Assembly (NCBI GenBank): GCA_015489145.1
Contig: WGAH01000482.1
Coordinates: 1 to 25,038, forward strand
Reading direction: 5' to 3'
Length of the DNA stretch: 25,038 bases
Origin: Deltaproteobacteria bacterium
Lineage (GTDB): Bacteria; Myxococcota_A; UBA796; UBA2385
Every line of letters starts with the position of its first letter. Position 1 is the first letter of the stretch. Below the pieces are notes generated by a model. The model was not told the DNA's origin. It saw nothing but the letters and a program-made list of their open reading frames with translations, and did not search any database. Positions 1 to 13,970 of the stretch are shown one piece after another. A program made the translations under genes and the position numbers.

Positions 1-26
1 ATCGTCGTCGCTCCTCGGCGGGGGGA

Positions 27-377
27 TCAGGCCTCGTCGGCCAGCGGGGGGAGGTCGTCGTCGGCCGCGGGGGGAAGGTCGTCGTCGGCCATCGGCGGGA
101 GGCCCGCGTCGTCGGCCGCGGGGGGAAGGTCGTCGCGGCTGACCGGCCCGGCGAAACCGCGCAGGTTCTCGTTCTCGTCGAAGGCCGAGGTGTCCGCGCG
201 CACCTTGCCGGCGGCGATCTCGCGCAGCGCCGTGACGACTTCCTTGTTGGAGCGCTCGTCGTCGATGAGGGGCTCCTCGCCCTTGAGGAGCTGCTTGGTG
301 CGCTCGGCCGCGATGAGCACGAGCGAGAAGCGGTTGGGGATCTGCTCGAGGCAGTCTTCCACCGTGATGCGCGCCAT
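27..377 (-). CDS. rpoZ: RNA polymerase omega subunit with repetitive acidic tail
   Basis: Omega subunit of RNA polymerase, which helps assemble and stabilise the beta-prime subunit in the core enzyme. The 116-residue product starts MARITVEDCL and has the family core (residues 1-75), including EQIPNRFSLVLIAAERTKQL and the LREIAAGKV segment. The start is fixed by a good Shine-Dalgarno (AAGGAG) a few bases upstream of ATG at 377; the frame stays open further upstream but that part has no family resemblance. Residues 82-116 are an added tail of imperfect DDLPPxAD repeats, rich in Asp and Pro, which the E. coli protein (91 residues) lacks. It lies 110 bases downstream of a conserved unknown gene on the same strand, possibly cotranscribed. 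Identity of the core is near certain; the tail's role is unknown. Confidence 0.95.
   Translation of the reverse strand: MARITVEDCLEQIPNRFSLVLIAAERTKQLLKGEEPLIDDERSNKEVVTALREIAAGKVRADTSAFDENENLRGFAGPVSRDDLPPAADDAGLPPMADDDLPPAADDDLPPLADEA
30..134 (-). repeat. Coding tandem repeat in the rpoZ tail
   Basis: Degenerate in-frame repeats encode DDLPPAAD, GLPPMAD, DDLPPAAD and DDLPPLAD in succession. On the plus strand this is a recurring pattern of GGGGGGAAGGTCGTCG-like blocks. Such repeats can expand or contract by slippage without breaking the frame. Confidence 0.8.
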
Positions 378-487
378 GGGGTTCTCCTTCCGCGCCGCCG
401 GGGGCTCCGTCCGGCGTGGGGGCCGCGGCGGGCCCACCGACGACCGGCACACCTCCGCCCCGGCTCGGGCGGGCAAGCCTCGGAGGT

Positions 488-1000
488 CTACTGTCCGCCG
501 GGGGCCCCGTCAAGGGAGCCGCCGGCCCCCCCGCCGAAAAGGGACTGCTGCACCTCGCGGAGGATGTCGGAGCAGGCGTCGAAGGTGCGCGCCAGCTCCT
601 CGAAGATCGCGTCCAGCGCCGGCCCCTCCACGTCGCCCGGCGGCGCCGGGGCCCGCAGCAGGCGGCTCAGGCGCTCGTAGGCCAGCGCCCCCATCTCGAG
701 GTAGTAGTCGAGCCCCACCCGGCTGCGGGCGAGGGTGCGGCGCTGGAAGCCCGACACGTAGAGGGCCTCGTCGCCCAGCTCCCGGAGGGACTCCACCGCG
801 GCGCCCGGGGCGACCCGCAGCGCCAGCTCGGCCAGCGTCGGCGGCGAGGCCGTGCCCCCGGTGCCCCGGTCGACGAGGAGGTCGGCGAGGTACCACTCCC
901 CCTCCTCGCTGATCGGGCGCCCGCGGTGCTCGGCGGCGGTGTCCACCCGCTCGCGAAACAGCTCGTAGAGGTCCTCGTGCAGGATCAGGGCGCTTCGCAT
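488..1000 (-). CDS. Conserved hypothetical protein upstream of rpoZ
   Basis: 170-residue soluble protein, mostly helical by composition, with no signal peptide or membrane segment. It begins MRSALILHEDLYELFRERVD and contains EGEWYLADLLVDR (about 34-46) and LRELGDEALYVSGFQRR (about 74-90) followed by DYYLEMGALAYERLSRLL. From memory this pattern (LGD-x-AL-x-VSGF, then YY-x-x-MG-x-x-AY) recurs in conserved proteins of unknown function in myxobacteria and some other proteobacteria; no activity is assigned here. The ATG at 1000 is chosen because the conserved part starts there and a weak AGGA lies just upstream; the open frame before it is Arg/Gly-rich shadow. It is divergent from groES and 110 bases upstream of rpoZ, so the two minus-strand genes may share a transcript. 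Confidence 0.8.
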   Translation of the reverse strand: MRSALILHEDLYELFRERVDTAAEHRGRPISEEGEWYLADLLVDRGTGGTASPPTLAELALRVAPGAAVESLRELGDEALYVSGFQRRTLARSRVGLDYYLEMGALAYERLSRLLRAPAPPGDVEGPALDAIFEELARTFDACSDILREVQQSLFGGGAGGSLDGAPGGQ

Positions 1001-1030
1001 CTCGAATCCTCGGCTCTCTCTCCCGGTCCG

Positions 1031-1077
1031 GTTTTTTTTTCGCGCTCCCTTGACCCCCCGACGCCGGTGCCTACCTG
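1031..1077 (+). promoter_or_regulatory. Candidate groESL promoter with upstream T-tract
   Basis: TTGACC (1050-1055) and TACCTG (1072-1077) are separated by 16 bases, with a run of nine T at 1032-1040 about ten bases upstream of the -35, where an UP-like element would lie. The sequence resembles the tRNA promoter at the right end of this window (TTGACG-N17-TATCTG). The predicted leader to groES would be about 130 bases. I see no CIRCE (HrcA) element. Confidence 0.4.
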
Positions 1078-1216
1078 TGCGAGCCAGCCCGGAGTGCGCC
1101 CACGCGGGGCTCCTCCGGCGCCCCCGCCGGGGCCGCGCGGCTCCCGGCTCGGGAAACCCCGGACCCCCCGGGGCCATCCCTCCCCGCTACGGCACCAGGC
1201 CAAGGAGATTGAGGAG

Positions 1217-1504
<288 letters not shown>

Positions 1505-1610
1505 CCCGCTCCGGTCCGCTTCCGGTGCAACACCTCGCGCGCTCGGGGTCTCCTGAGCATCCCTTCACAGCTTTTCCCCAGATGGGTCAACCCGCCAAGG
1601 AGAATCGTTC

Positions 1611-3203
<1,593 letters not shown>

Positions 3204-3231
3204 TCCTCACGGCGTCCCCTCACCCGAAGCC

Positions 3232-3270
3232 CCGCCCGGTCGCGCCTCGCGGCCGGGCGGTCGCGCTTTT
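3232..3270 (+). terminator. Hairpin terminator after groEL
   Basis: CCGCCCGG (3232-3239) pairs with CCGGGCGG (3253-3260) to form an 8-bp GC stem with a 13-base loop, followed by TCGCGCTTTT. It sits between the convergent groEL and TPR genes. The T-run is short and six bases from the stem, so intrinsic termination is likely but not certain. Confidence 0.5.
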
Positions 3271-3277
3271 CGGAGGG

Positions 3278-3904
3278 TCAATCCGCGCCGGCGTCCGCCG
3301 GGGCGCGGAGGCGGTCGAGGAGGGCCTCGTCGCTGTAGACCACGATGAGGCGTTCGAGCACCGGGCCGAGCTCCGGGTCGCGGGCCCAGGCCTTCCACTG
3401 GGGGTCGTCGACGATGGTGCGAAAGTCGAAGCCGTGGCGCAGCGCGTCGAGGAGGTGGGCCTCGAAGGCGCGGGGGTCGCGGTCGAGGGCGGCGAGGTGG
3501 GCGAGGCGGAAGTGGACGGCCCAGTGGTCGGGCGCCTCGCGGGCGGCGACGGCGAAGTCCTCGCGGGCGCCGTCGAGGTCGCCGCGAGCCAGGCGGATCT
3601 CGCCGCGGTCGTAGCGGGCGGCGGCGTGGTTCGGGTCGAGTTCCAGGCAGCGGTCGTAGGCCCGCAGCGCCGCGTCGGTGCGGCCGGCGCGGTAGAGCGC
3701 CAGGCCCTCCTCGTAGAGCACCGCCGGGAGGGGAGCGACCTCGCGGGTGAAGCGCCGGGCGAGGCGCACGGCGCCGTCGACGTCTCCGTCGGCCGCCATC
3801 GCCGCGACGTCGGCGGCGGCGCGCTCGCCGAGCTCCTCGCGGTAGTCCGGCGGCGGCAGCTCGGCCCGGGCCGCCGCGACGGCGAGCAGCGCCGCGAGGA
3901 TCAC
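3278..3904 (-). CDS. Exported TPR-repeat protein coupled to the protease gene
   Basis: About 208 residues. A short hydrophobic start (VILAALLAVAAARAE) suggests a Sec signal peptide cleaved near residue 14. Two clear tetratricopeptide repeats follow: one built on YEEGLALYRAGRTDAALRAYDRCLELDPNH and the next on ARYDRGEIRLARGDLDGAREDFAVAAREAPDH. The C-terminus has a further helical stretch with WKAWARDPELGPVLERL, a form often seen closing such TPR modules. The likely start is GTG at 3904, which overlaps the TGA of the upstream metalloprotease as GTGA; this four-base overlap implies translational coupling. It is probably periplasmic or surface-exposed and may assist export or assembly of the protease; that role is inference from coupling only. 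Confidence 0.8.
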   Translation of the reverse strand: MILAALLAVAAARAELPPPDYREELGERAAADVAAMAADGDVDGAVRLARRFTREVAPLPAVLYEEGLALYRAGRTDAALRAYDRCLELDPNHAAARYDRGEIRLARGDLDGAREDFAVAAREAPDHWAVHFRLAHLAALDRDPRAFEAHLLDALRHGFDFRTIVDDPQWKAWARDPELGPVLERLIVVYSDEALLDRLRAPADAGAD

Positions 3905-6762
3905 GCGCCTCCCTCGCGCCTCCGCGCCAGGCCGAGCAGGCCGAGGAGCGAGGCGAGGGCGAAGGCCGACCCGCCGCCGGCGCTGCTGCACCCGCAGCCC
4001 GTCAGCTCGCCGCCGGCGAGCCCGGCCGGGCCGCCCTCGGGCCCGCCGGTGTCGCCCGGGTCCGCGGGCGTGGGCGCGGCGATGCGGTAGACGCACACGT
4101 CGTCGATGTTCCAGCCGCCGAAGGTGAGCCCGCCGTCGCTCTGGAGGTCCCAGGCCAGGGTGAGGCTGTCGGCCCCGTCGAGGTCGACGATGAAGGTGGC
4201 CGGCGCCCACTGCTCGTCCTGGGTGTGCTCGTCGCCGATCGACCGGCTCGTCGCGTGGTTCTGCCAGATCACCGCGTCGTTGGCGAGCACGCTGGCCTGG
4301 TCGTAGTAGCCGTCCTCCACCGTGAGCCAGCGCCGGAACTGCACCACCACCCGGTCCTCGCCGCTCACGTCGAAGGGGGCGCTGCTCAGGCGGTTGTGCT
4401 TGCTGTTCTGGTAGGCGCCGTCGTAGTTTCCGCCGCCGAGATCGTTGCCCCAGACCCGGTCGCCGCTCCAGGCGAAGTCCGGGTCGCCGGACAGGCCCTG
4501 CGGCGTGCCCCACTGCCAGTCGTCGGCCCCCTCCTCGTCGTCGCCGCCGAGCAGCTCGTGCGTGTAGCCGCCGTCGTCGAGCTCGAAGGAGTCGCAGCGG
4601 ATCTCCTCGGTGTTGCCCACGTAGAAGCTGAAGGGGTTGATCGCCCCGCCGGAGGGCGCGGTGACGGTGCCGGCCTCGCCGCCGTCCACCTCGATGTAGT
4701 AGGACACGACCGTCTCGGGGTCGACGGCGGGGATCTCGCCGCTCACCACGCCGTCGCTCACGTCGAGCGGGGTCTCCTGCCAGCTCTCGCCGCCGTCGGC
4801 CGACCAGACGACCACCGCCGAGCGGATCTCGGCGTCGGCGCAGGCCGAGCCCGTGTTCACCACCTCGGCCTCGACCGGGTAGCCGTCGGCGGTGTCGGGC
4901 TGGTTGCGGAGCGGGTCGTGGCCGAGCTGCAGCAGGCTGGTCCCCTGCCCCGGCCCGAGGCCGTGCTCGCCGAAGGCCCGGATGATCGCGCAGTAGTGCG
5001 GGGTGCCGTTGGACAGGTCGCCATCGTCGTCGTCGGCGGCGACCACCGCGTCGTAGGACGTGTCGATCGAGGGGTTGGTCCGCAGGGCGTCGACGAAGAT
5101 GTCGCTGACGATGGCGCGGGCCTCCTCGTCGCCCTCGGTGCCGGCGAGGATCTGGTAGAGGTCCCACATGGCGCCGGCGAAGATCAGCCCGTCCTCGTGG
5201 ACCTCGCCGACCCAGTCGTCGGGGTAGACGCGATCCGGCTCCACGTCGCGCACCGGCTCGCCGCTGGTCCAGAAGTACGGCCCGATCTCGGAGTCGCCGG
5301 TCTGGAGGAAGGCGGTGGTGTCGCCGGCCCCCTCGCCCAGCGAGCCGTCCACGTACCAGGTGCCGGCGGCGTAGGCGTGCAGGCCGTGGCCCCACTCGTG
5401 GTACTCGACGTCGGCGATGCGCGCGGTGTTGTTGCAGCCGCCGCCGGAGCGGTAGAAGTTGACGCTCCCGTCGTAGTAGGCGTTGCAGTAGGAGTTCATG
5501 TTGACGTTGGAGGCGATGCCGTCGGTGACGATGCCGAGGTCGGGGGCGTGCGCCTCGCCCCAGGCGCGCATGTGCTCGATGAACACGTAGGAGTCGATTT
5601 CGCCCAGGGTGGCGTCGGCCTCGGTGAGGGTGTAGTCGCCGTCGGTCCAGGAGGCGCCGCCGTTGCGGCCGGCGCGGTTGCGGACGCTCACGTAGTCGCC
5701 GACGAGGCCGTCGACGCTGAGCCCGGAGCCCGACAGGCTGAAGGCGCCGTCGTCGTCGGCGTAGGTGCTGCCCGCCGAGCTGCTGACCCGCAAGCCCGGC
5801 AGCGGCGAGACGCTCGTGTCGCCGTCGACGGTGCGCGTGTCGTGCTCGCCGTACACCGTGCCCGACAGGAAGCGCACGCGGTTGGAGACGTTGAGCAGCT
5901 CGCCGGTGCGGGCGTCGACGAAGGCGAGCCAGTCGCCGCGCGGCGACCCGGTGCGGCTGAGCACGGCCCAGGCGAGGCGGTGGTCGAGGCCGCTGCCGGC
6001 CTCTCGCGGGAAGACGACGAGGACCGCGCCGTCCACGGCGTGCTCGGCCTGGGGAGCGAGGCCCTGCTCGACGGCGATGGCGATGGCGTCGTCGGCGTCG
6101 ACGAGGGGTTCCGAGGCGGCGGCCTCGGCCCCCGGGTACGTCTCGGCGCGGAACATGAACAGGCGGCCGTCGCGGACGTGGGCGACCAGCGCGCCGCCCC
6201 AGACCACCGGCTCGCCCCAGCGGGCGAGTTCCCACAGGGGGGAGTCGGCGCCGTCGGGGGCCTCCGGGTCCGGCAGGCCGGGGTCGCCGACGCCGGCCCC
6301 GCCGAGGTCGCCGCCGTCGACCCCGCCGTCCCAGGCGCCGTCCGGCAGCGGCACCACGCGGTCGAAGCGGTAGACCGTGTGCTCGCGGGCGGGGCGCACG
6401 GCGGCGAGGCGGAGGTCGTCGACGGAGACGCCGATGAGGTCGGCGTGGCGGGCGAAGAAGTCGAGGAGCGCCGCGGCGGTGGCGTCGGGGTCGTCGCCGG
6501 AGACGCCCAGGTCGATGCCCGGGCCCCAGGCGGCCAGGGGCGTGCCGGCCTTCTCGTCGAAGCGGACCTGCCAGCCGGCCCCCTCGCCGGCGACGAAGCC
6601 CTGCCAGGCCGCCCCGGCGCGCAGGCGGGCCTGCCGGCCGACGTGGACGCGGCGCAGGCGCACCGGCTCCTCGCCGAGGGGGGTGGCGCCGTCGTCGCGG
6701 AAGGCGAAGGCGTCGGAGGGGCCGAGAAGACCGAGGGAAATGCCCAGGAGCGTCGCGATCAT
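3901..6762 (-). CDS. Secreted HEXXH metalloprotease with MYXO-CTERM anchor
   Basis: 953-residue secreted zinc protease, probably M36 (fungalysin)/M4-like. A signal peptide (MIATLLGISLGLLGPSDAFA) is followed by a propeptide with an FTP-like segment (LLDFFARHADLIGVSVDDLR, about 99-118). The zinc motif HEWGH lies at about 455-459 with a candidate third ligand Glu at about 477 in LGEGAGD, and cysteines (YCNAYY, GGGCNN) flank the catalytic region. Beyond it are Ig/beta-type regions and a jelly-roll-like segment ending GGWNIDDVCVYRI. The last 35 residues (C923, C925, a hydrophobic helix, then RRRE) form a MYXO-CTERM-type sorting signal, implying surface anchoring or release. ATG 6762 has AGGA upstream and begins the signal peptide; the longer open frame adds a non-signal extension. 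The 18-residue spacing between HEWGH and Glu differs from classic M4/M36, so the exact family is open. Confidence 0.88.
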   Translation of the reverse strand: MIATLLGISLGLLGPSDAFAFRDDGATPLGEEPVRLRRVHVGRQARLRAGAAWQGFVAGEGAGWQVRFDEKAGTPLAAWGPGIDLGVSGDDPDATAAALLDFFARHADLIGVSVDDLRLAAVRPAREHTVYRFDRVVPLPDGAWDGGVDGGDLGGAGVGDPGLPDPEAPDGADSPLWELARWGEPVVWGGALVAHVRDGRLFMFRAETYPGAEAAASEPLVDADDAIAIAVEQGLAPQAEHAVDGAVLVVFPREAGSGLDHRLAWAVLSRTGSPRGDWLAFVDARTGELLNVSNRVRFLSGTVYGEHDTRTVDGDTSVSPLPGLRVSSSAGSTYADDDGAFSLSGSGLSVDGLVGDYVSVRNRAGRNGGASWTDGDYTLTEADATLGEIDSYVFIEHMRAWGEAHAPDLGIVTDGIASNVNMNSYCNAYYDGSVNFYRSGGGCNNTARIADVEYHEWGHGLHAYAAGTWYVDGSLGEGAGDTTAFLQTGDSEIGPYFWTSGEPVRDVEPDRVYPDDWVGEVHEDGLIFAGAMWDLYQILAGTEGDEEARAIVSDIFVDALRTNPSIDTSYDAVVAADDDDGDLSNGTPHYCAIIRAFGEHGLGPGQGTSLLQLGHDPLRNQPDTADGYPVEAEVVNTGSACADAEIRSAVVVWSADGGESWQETPLDVSDGVVSGEIPAVDPETVVSYYIEVDGGEAGTVTAPSGGAINPFSFYVGNTEEIRCDSFELDDGGYTHELLGGDDEEGADDWQWGTPQGLSGDPDFAWSGDRVWGNDLGGGNYDGAYQNSKHNRLSSAPFDVSGEDRVVVQFRRWLTVEDGYYDQASVLANDAVIWQNHATSRSIGDEHTQDEQWAPATFIVDLDGADSLTLAWDLQSDGGLTFGGWNIDDVCVYRIAAPTPADPGDTGGPEGGPAGLAGGELTGCGCSSAGGGSAFALASLLGLLGLARRREGGA

Positions 6763-6818
6763 GCCGTCCTCGCGCGGGCGGCCCGCCGACCGCCGCGCGG
6801 CACCCGGTCGCGGCCACC

Positions 6819-6848
6819 CTGACCCTTGGAGGGTGCCCGGACTATGCT
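6819..6848 (+). promoter_or_regulatory. Candidate promoter for the multihaem lipoprotein gene
   Basis: CTGACC (6819-6824) and TATGCT (6843-6848) are 18 bases apart. Transcription would start near 6855, only a few bases before the ATG at 6861, and no Shine-Dalgarno is visible, so the mRNA may be almost leaderless. Confidence 0.35.
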
Positions 6849-6860
6849 CGGGGGTCAACG

Positions 6861-8492
6861 ATGCCGGCTCCCTCGCACAGCTTTTTTGCAGGCCCCGAAC
6901 CCGGCGGCGCGACGCCCTGGGGGCGGCTCCTCGCCGTCCTCGCGGCGCTGCTGCTCGCCTGGGCCTGCGGCGACGAGGCCCCGCCGGCGGCTCCCGACGT
7001 CTCGGCCCTGCCGCCCCTGCCCGAGCGCCGCGTCGCCGAGCTCCCGCGCGGGGAGGAACGCCCCCTGCGCGAGCTCGCCATCGCGCTGACCGGCGAGGTG
7101 CGCGGCGAGATCGACCCCTGCGGCTGCCCGACCAACCCGACGGGGGGCTTTCTCCGGCGGCGCAACCTGCTCGAGGAGCTGCGGGCCGAGACGACCGTGT
7201 TCCACCTCGACGCCGGCGAGATGCTGCTGCGCGGGCTCGCCACCGAGCGGCCCGCCAACCGGGCGGAGCGGGCCGACCTCATCCTCGACCTCGCGCGGGA
7301 GGTGGGGCTGGACGCCTGGACGCCGGGGCCCTCGGACCTGATGGCGGTGGGCCTCGACCGGCTGGCGCGCCTGGCCCGCGCGAACTCCGGCCCGCGCCTC
7401 GTGAACGCGAGCTGGCGCGACGAGAAGGGCGCGCCGCTGCTGCCGGCGGCGACGGTGCTGCGCCGGGACGGGCTCGCCGTCGGCGTGATCGGCGTGAGCG
7501 GCGGCACGCTCCCCGCCGGTTCCGGCGTGGCCGAGGTGCTCGACCCGGTGGCCGCCGCGGGCGACGGGCTGGCCCGCCTGCCCGACGGCCTCGACCTGGT
7601 GGTGGTGCTCGGGGTGATGCCCGAGCAGGCGAGCCACGCCGTCGCCGCCGAGGTGCCGGGCGTGGACCTGGTGCTGACCACCGCCGGCGAGTCGCTGGAC
7701 CCGCCGTGGTCGCCGCCGGGGGGCGGCGCGCTGGTGGTGGAGACCACCGACCGCGGGCGGCACGTGCGCGTGATCCGCATGGTGCTCGGGACGACGAGCG
7801 CGCACCCGCCGGTGCTGCGCCCGCCGGAGCAGGACTGGCGCGACCGCCTCACCCTGCGGGAGCAGGCGCGGCGCACCGGCGAGAAACCGCCGCGCCTCGC
7901 CGAGCTGGAGCGCCGCTTCGCCGAGGAGGCCCGCGGCCGCAACCTCGCCTGGGCGGTCACCGTGCCGCTGGAGGCCGACCTCGACGAGCCGGTCGAGGGC
8001 GGAGCGCCCGACGACCTCGCGCGGGCCATCGAGCGCTTCAAGGCCCACGCGATGAGCCGGGCCGAGGCCCGGGCCGCCGCGCCCCCGAAGCCCCGCGAGC
8101 CGCGCTACGCCGCGAGCGGAGCCTGCGTGAACTGCCACACCAAGGAGATGGCGCGCTGGGCCTTCACGAAGCACGCCCGGGCCTGGGAGGCGCTGCTGCT
8201 GCGCCGCGAGGACGACAACCCGGAGTGCATCCCCTGCCACTCCACCGGCTTCGGCGAGCCCGGCGGCTTCGGCGAGCCCACCGAGACGAACATCCGCAAG
8301 TTCAAGGCCGTGCAGTGCGAGGCCTGCCACGGCCCCATGGGCGGCCACCCCGACGACCGCTCGGTGCACGGCCGCGCCATCACGCCGGAGCGCTGCACCG
8401 GCTGCCACGACGCCGCCAACGACCCGGACTTCGACTTCGCCGAGGCGCTGCCCCGCGCCACCTGCCAGGCCCCGGACGGCAAGGGCCTGTAG
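6861..8492 (+). CDS. Lipoprotein: UshA-like phosphoesterase-type domain plus tetrahaem cytochrome c
   Basis: 543 residues. An N-terminal hydrophobic segment ends in a probable lipobox (LLAWAC, Cys36). Residues about 70-330 resemble the 5'-nucleotidase/UshA-type metallophosphoesterase fold in a variant form: ALTGEVRGEIDPCGCP with Cys87 and Cys89, GGFLRRRNLLEEL, VFHLDAGEMLLRG (Asp117), and a later VLTTAGE segment. Residues 418-530 are a c-type cytochrome module with four CXXCH haem sites at 422 (CVNCH), 456 (CIPCH), 486 (CEACH) and 512 (CTGCH). The product is likely periplasmic or on the outer membrane and may carry electrons; whether the phosphoesterase-like half is catalytic is unclear because typical DxH and NHE metal motifs are not obvious. 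It is divergent from the metalloprotease gene, with starts 99 bases apart. ATG 6861 precedes the export signal; no Shine-Dalgarno is seen. Confidence 0.85.
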   Translation: MPAPSHSFFAGPEPGGATPWGRLLAVLAALLLAWACGDEAPPAAPDVSALPPLPERRVAELPRGEERPLRELAIALTGEVRGEIDPCGCPTNPTGGFLRRRNLLEELRAETTVFHLDAGEMLLRGLATERPANRAERADLILDLAREVGLDAWTPGPSDLMAVGLDRLARLARANSGPRLVNASWRDEKGAPLLPAATVLRRDGLAVGVIGVSGGTLPAGSGVAEVLDPVAAAGDGLARLPDGLDLVVVLGVMPEQASHAVAAEVPGVDLVLTTAGESLDPPWSPPGGGALVVETTDRGRHVRVIRMVLGTTSAHPPVLRPPEQDWRDRLTLREQARRTGEKPPRLAELERRFAEEARGRNLAWAVTVPLEADLDEPVEGGAPDDLARAIERFKAHAMSRAEARAAAPPKPREPRYAASGACVNCHTKEMARWAFTKHARAWEALLLRREDDNPECIPCHSTGFGEPGGFGEPTETNIRKFKAVQCEACHGPMGGHPDDRSVHGRAITPERCTGCHDAANDPDFDFAEALPRATCQAPDGKGL

Positions 8493-8495
8493 GGA

Positions 8496-8519
8496 GCCGA
8501 GGCGCCGAGGCGCCGAGGC
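8496..8519. repeat. Three-copy 8-bp tandem repeat
   Basis: GCCGAGGC occurs three times without spacing just after the stop codon at 8490-8492. It is a short GC-rich simple repeat with no visible coding role. Confidence 0.8.
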
Positions 8520-8621
8520 GCTCCGGCCGCCCGCGCATCGCGACCCCGGCAGACGCCGCATCCTCCCGCCTCATCGACCGCGCCGCACGGTACGGCGGCG
8601 CTCCTTCCACCGCGCGCCGAC

Positions 8622-8741
8622 GTAGACGCGGCAGGATGCCGCGTCTACCTCTCCACCTCCAAGGACGCGGCAGGATGCCGCGTCTACCTCTCCACCTCCA
8701 AGGACGCGGCACGATGCCGCGTCTCCCCCTCCACCTCCCTG
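8622..8741. repeat. Tandem 39-bp repeat with an internal hairpin, three units
   Basis: Units begin at 8625, 8664 and 8703. Units 1 and 2 are identical over 39 bases; unit 3 is diverged (GGA to CGA in the loop, changed spacer). Each unit holds the inverted repeat GACGCGGCA / TGCCGCGTC around a 3-base loop, extending to a 12-bp stem in the first unit (8622-8633 with 8637-8648), followed by a pyrimidine-rich spacer TACCTCTCCACCTCC. The stretch 8493-8829 otherwise contains no gene I can support. It could act as a transcription barrier between the cytochrome gene and the activase gene, or be one site of a dispersed palindromic repeat family. Confidence 0.9.
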
Positions 8742-8787
8742 GCCCGGCTTGCCCGGTCGGCGCATCGGGGTAGGCCGGGGGGGCAGC

Positions 8788-8805
8788 TAGACTGACGTGT
8801 CAGTC
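8788..8805 (+). promoter_or_regulatory. 16-bp palindromic operator candidate upstream of the activase gene
   Basis: GACTGACGTGTCAGTC (8790-8805) is an inverted repeat with 7-base arms around a GT centre, the symmetry and size of many TetR-family operators. It overlaps a possible -10 hexamer TAGACT (8788-8793); no convincing -35 is seen. It ends 24 bases before the chosen ATG at 8830, so a bound repressor would block transcription. The regulator is not encoded nearby. Confidence 0.5.
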
Positions 8806-8829
8806 ATTCGTCGCGCCCTCGGGAGAACC

Positions 8830-12324
<3,495 letters not shown>

Positions 12325-12342
12325 ACCACCCCGGAGCCCCCG

Positions 12343-13953
<1,611 letters not shown>

Positions 13954-13970
13954 AGCGCCCCCCGCCGGCG

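Noticed and set aside
1072..1100. CIRCE (HrcA) operator upstream of groES
   Set aside because: Only one half-site-like GAGTGC is present; the matching GCACTC at the right distance is absent.
416..1216. N-terminal extension of groES in the same open frame
   Set aside because: The added residues have no similarity to any chaperonin, and a good ribosome site precedes ATG 1217.
4225..6822. An 865-codon plus-strand ORF opposite the metalloprotease
   Set aside because: It has Val/Ala/Gly/Asp-rich antisense composition and no motifs, while the minus strand carries signal peptide, HEWGH and MYXO-CTERM features.
8622..8741. CRISPR array
   Set aside because: The whole 39-bp unit repeats, including the spacer, so there are no unique spacers, and no cas gene is near.
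8571..8765. A 64-codon minus-strand ORF with repeating DAASCRV units
   Set aside because: It is produced by the 39-bp repeat, whose period is a multiple of three. There is no ribosome site or homology.
8797..8829. GTG 8797 as the activase start
   Set aside because: The GTG lies inside the palindrome and has no ribosome site, while ATG 8830 has GGGAG just upstream.
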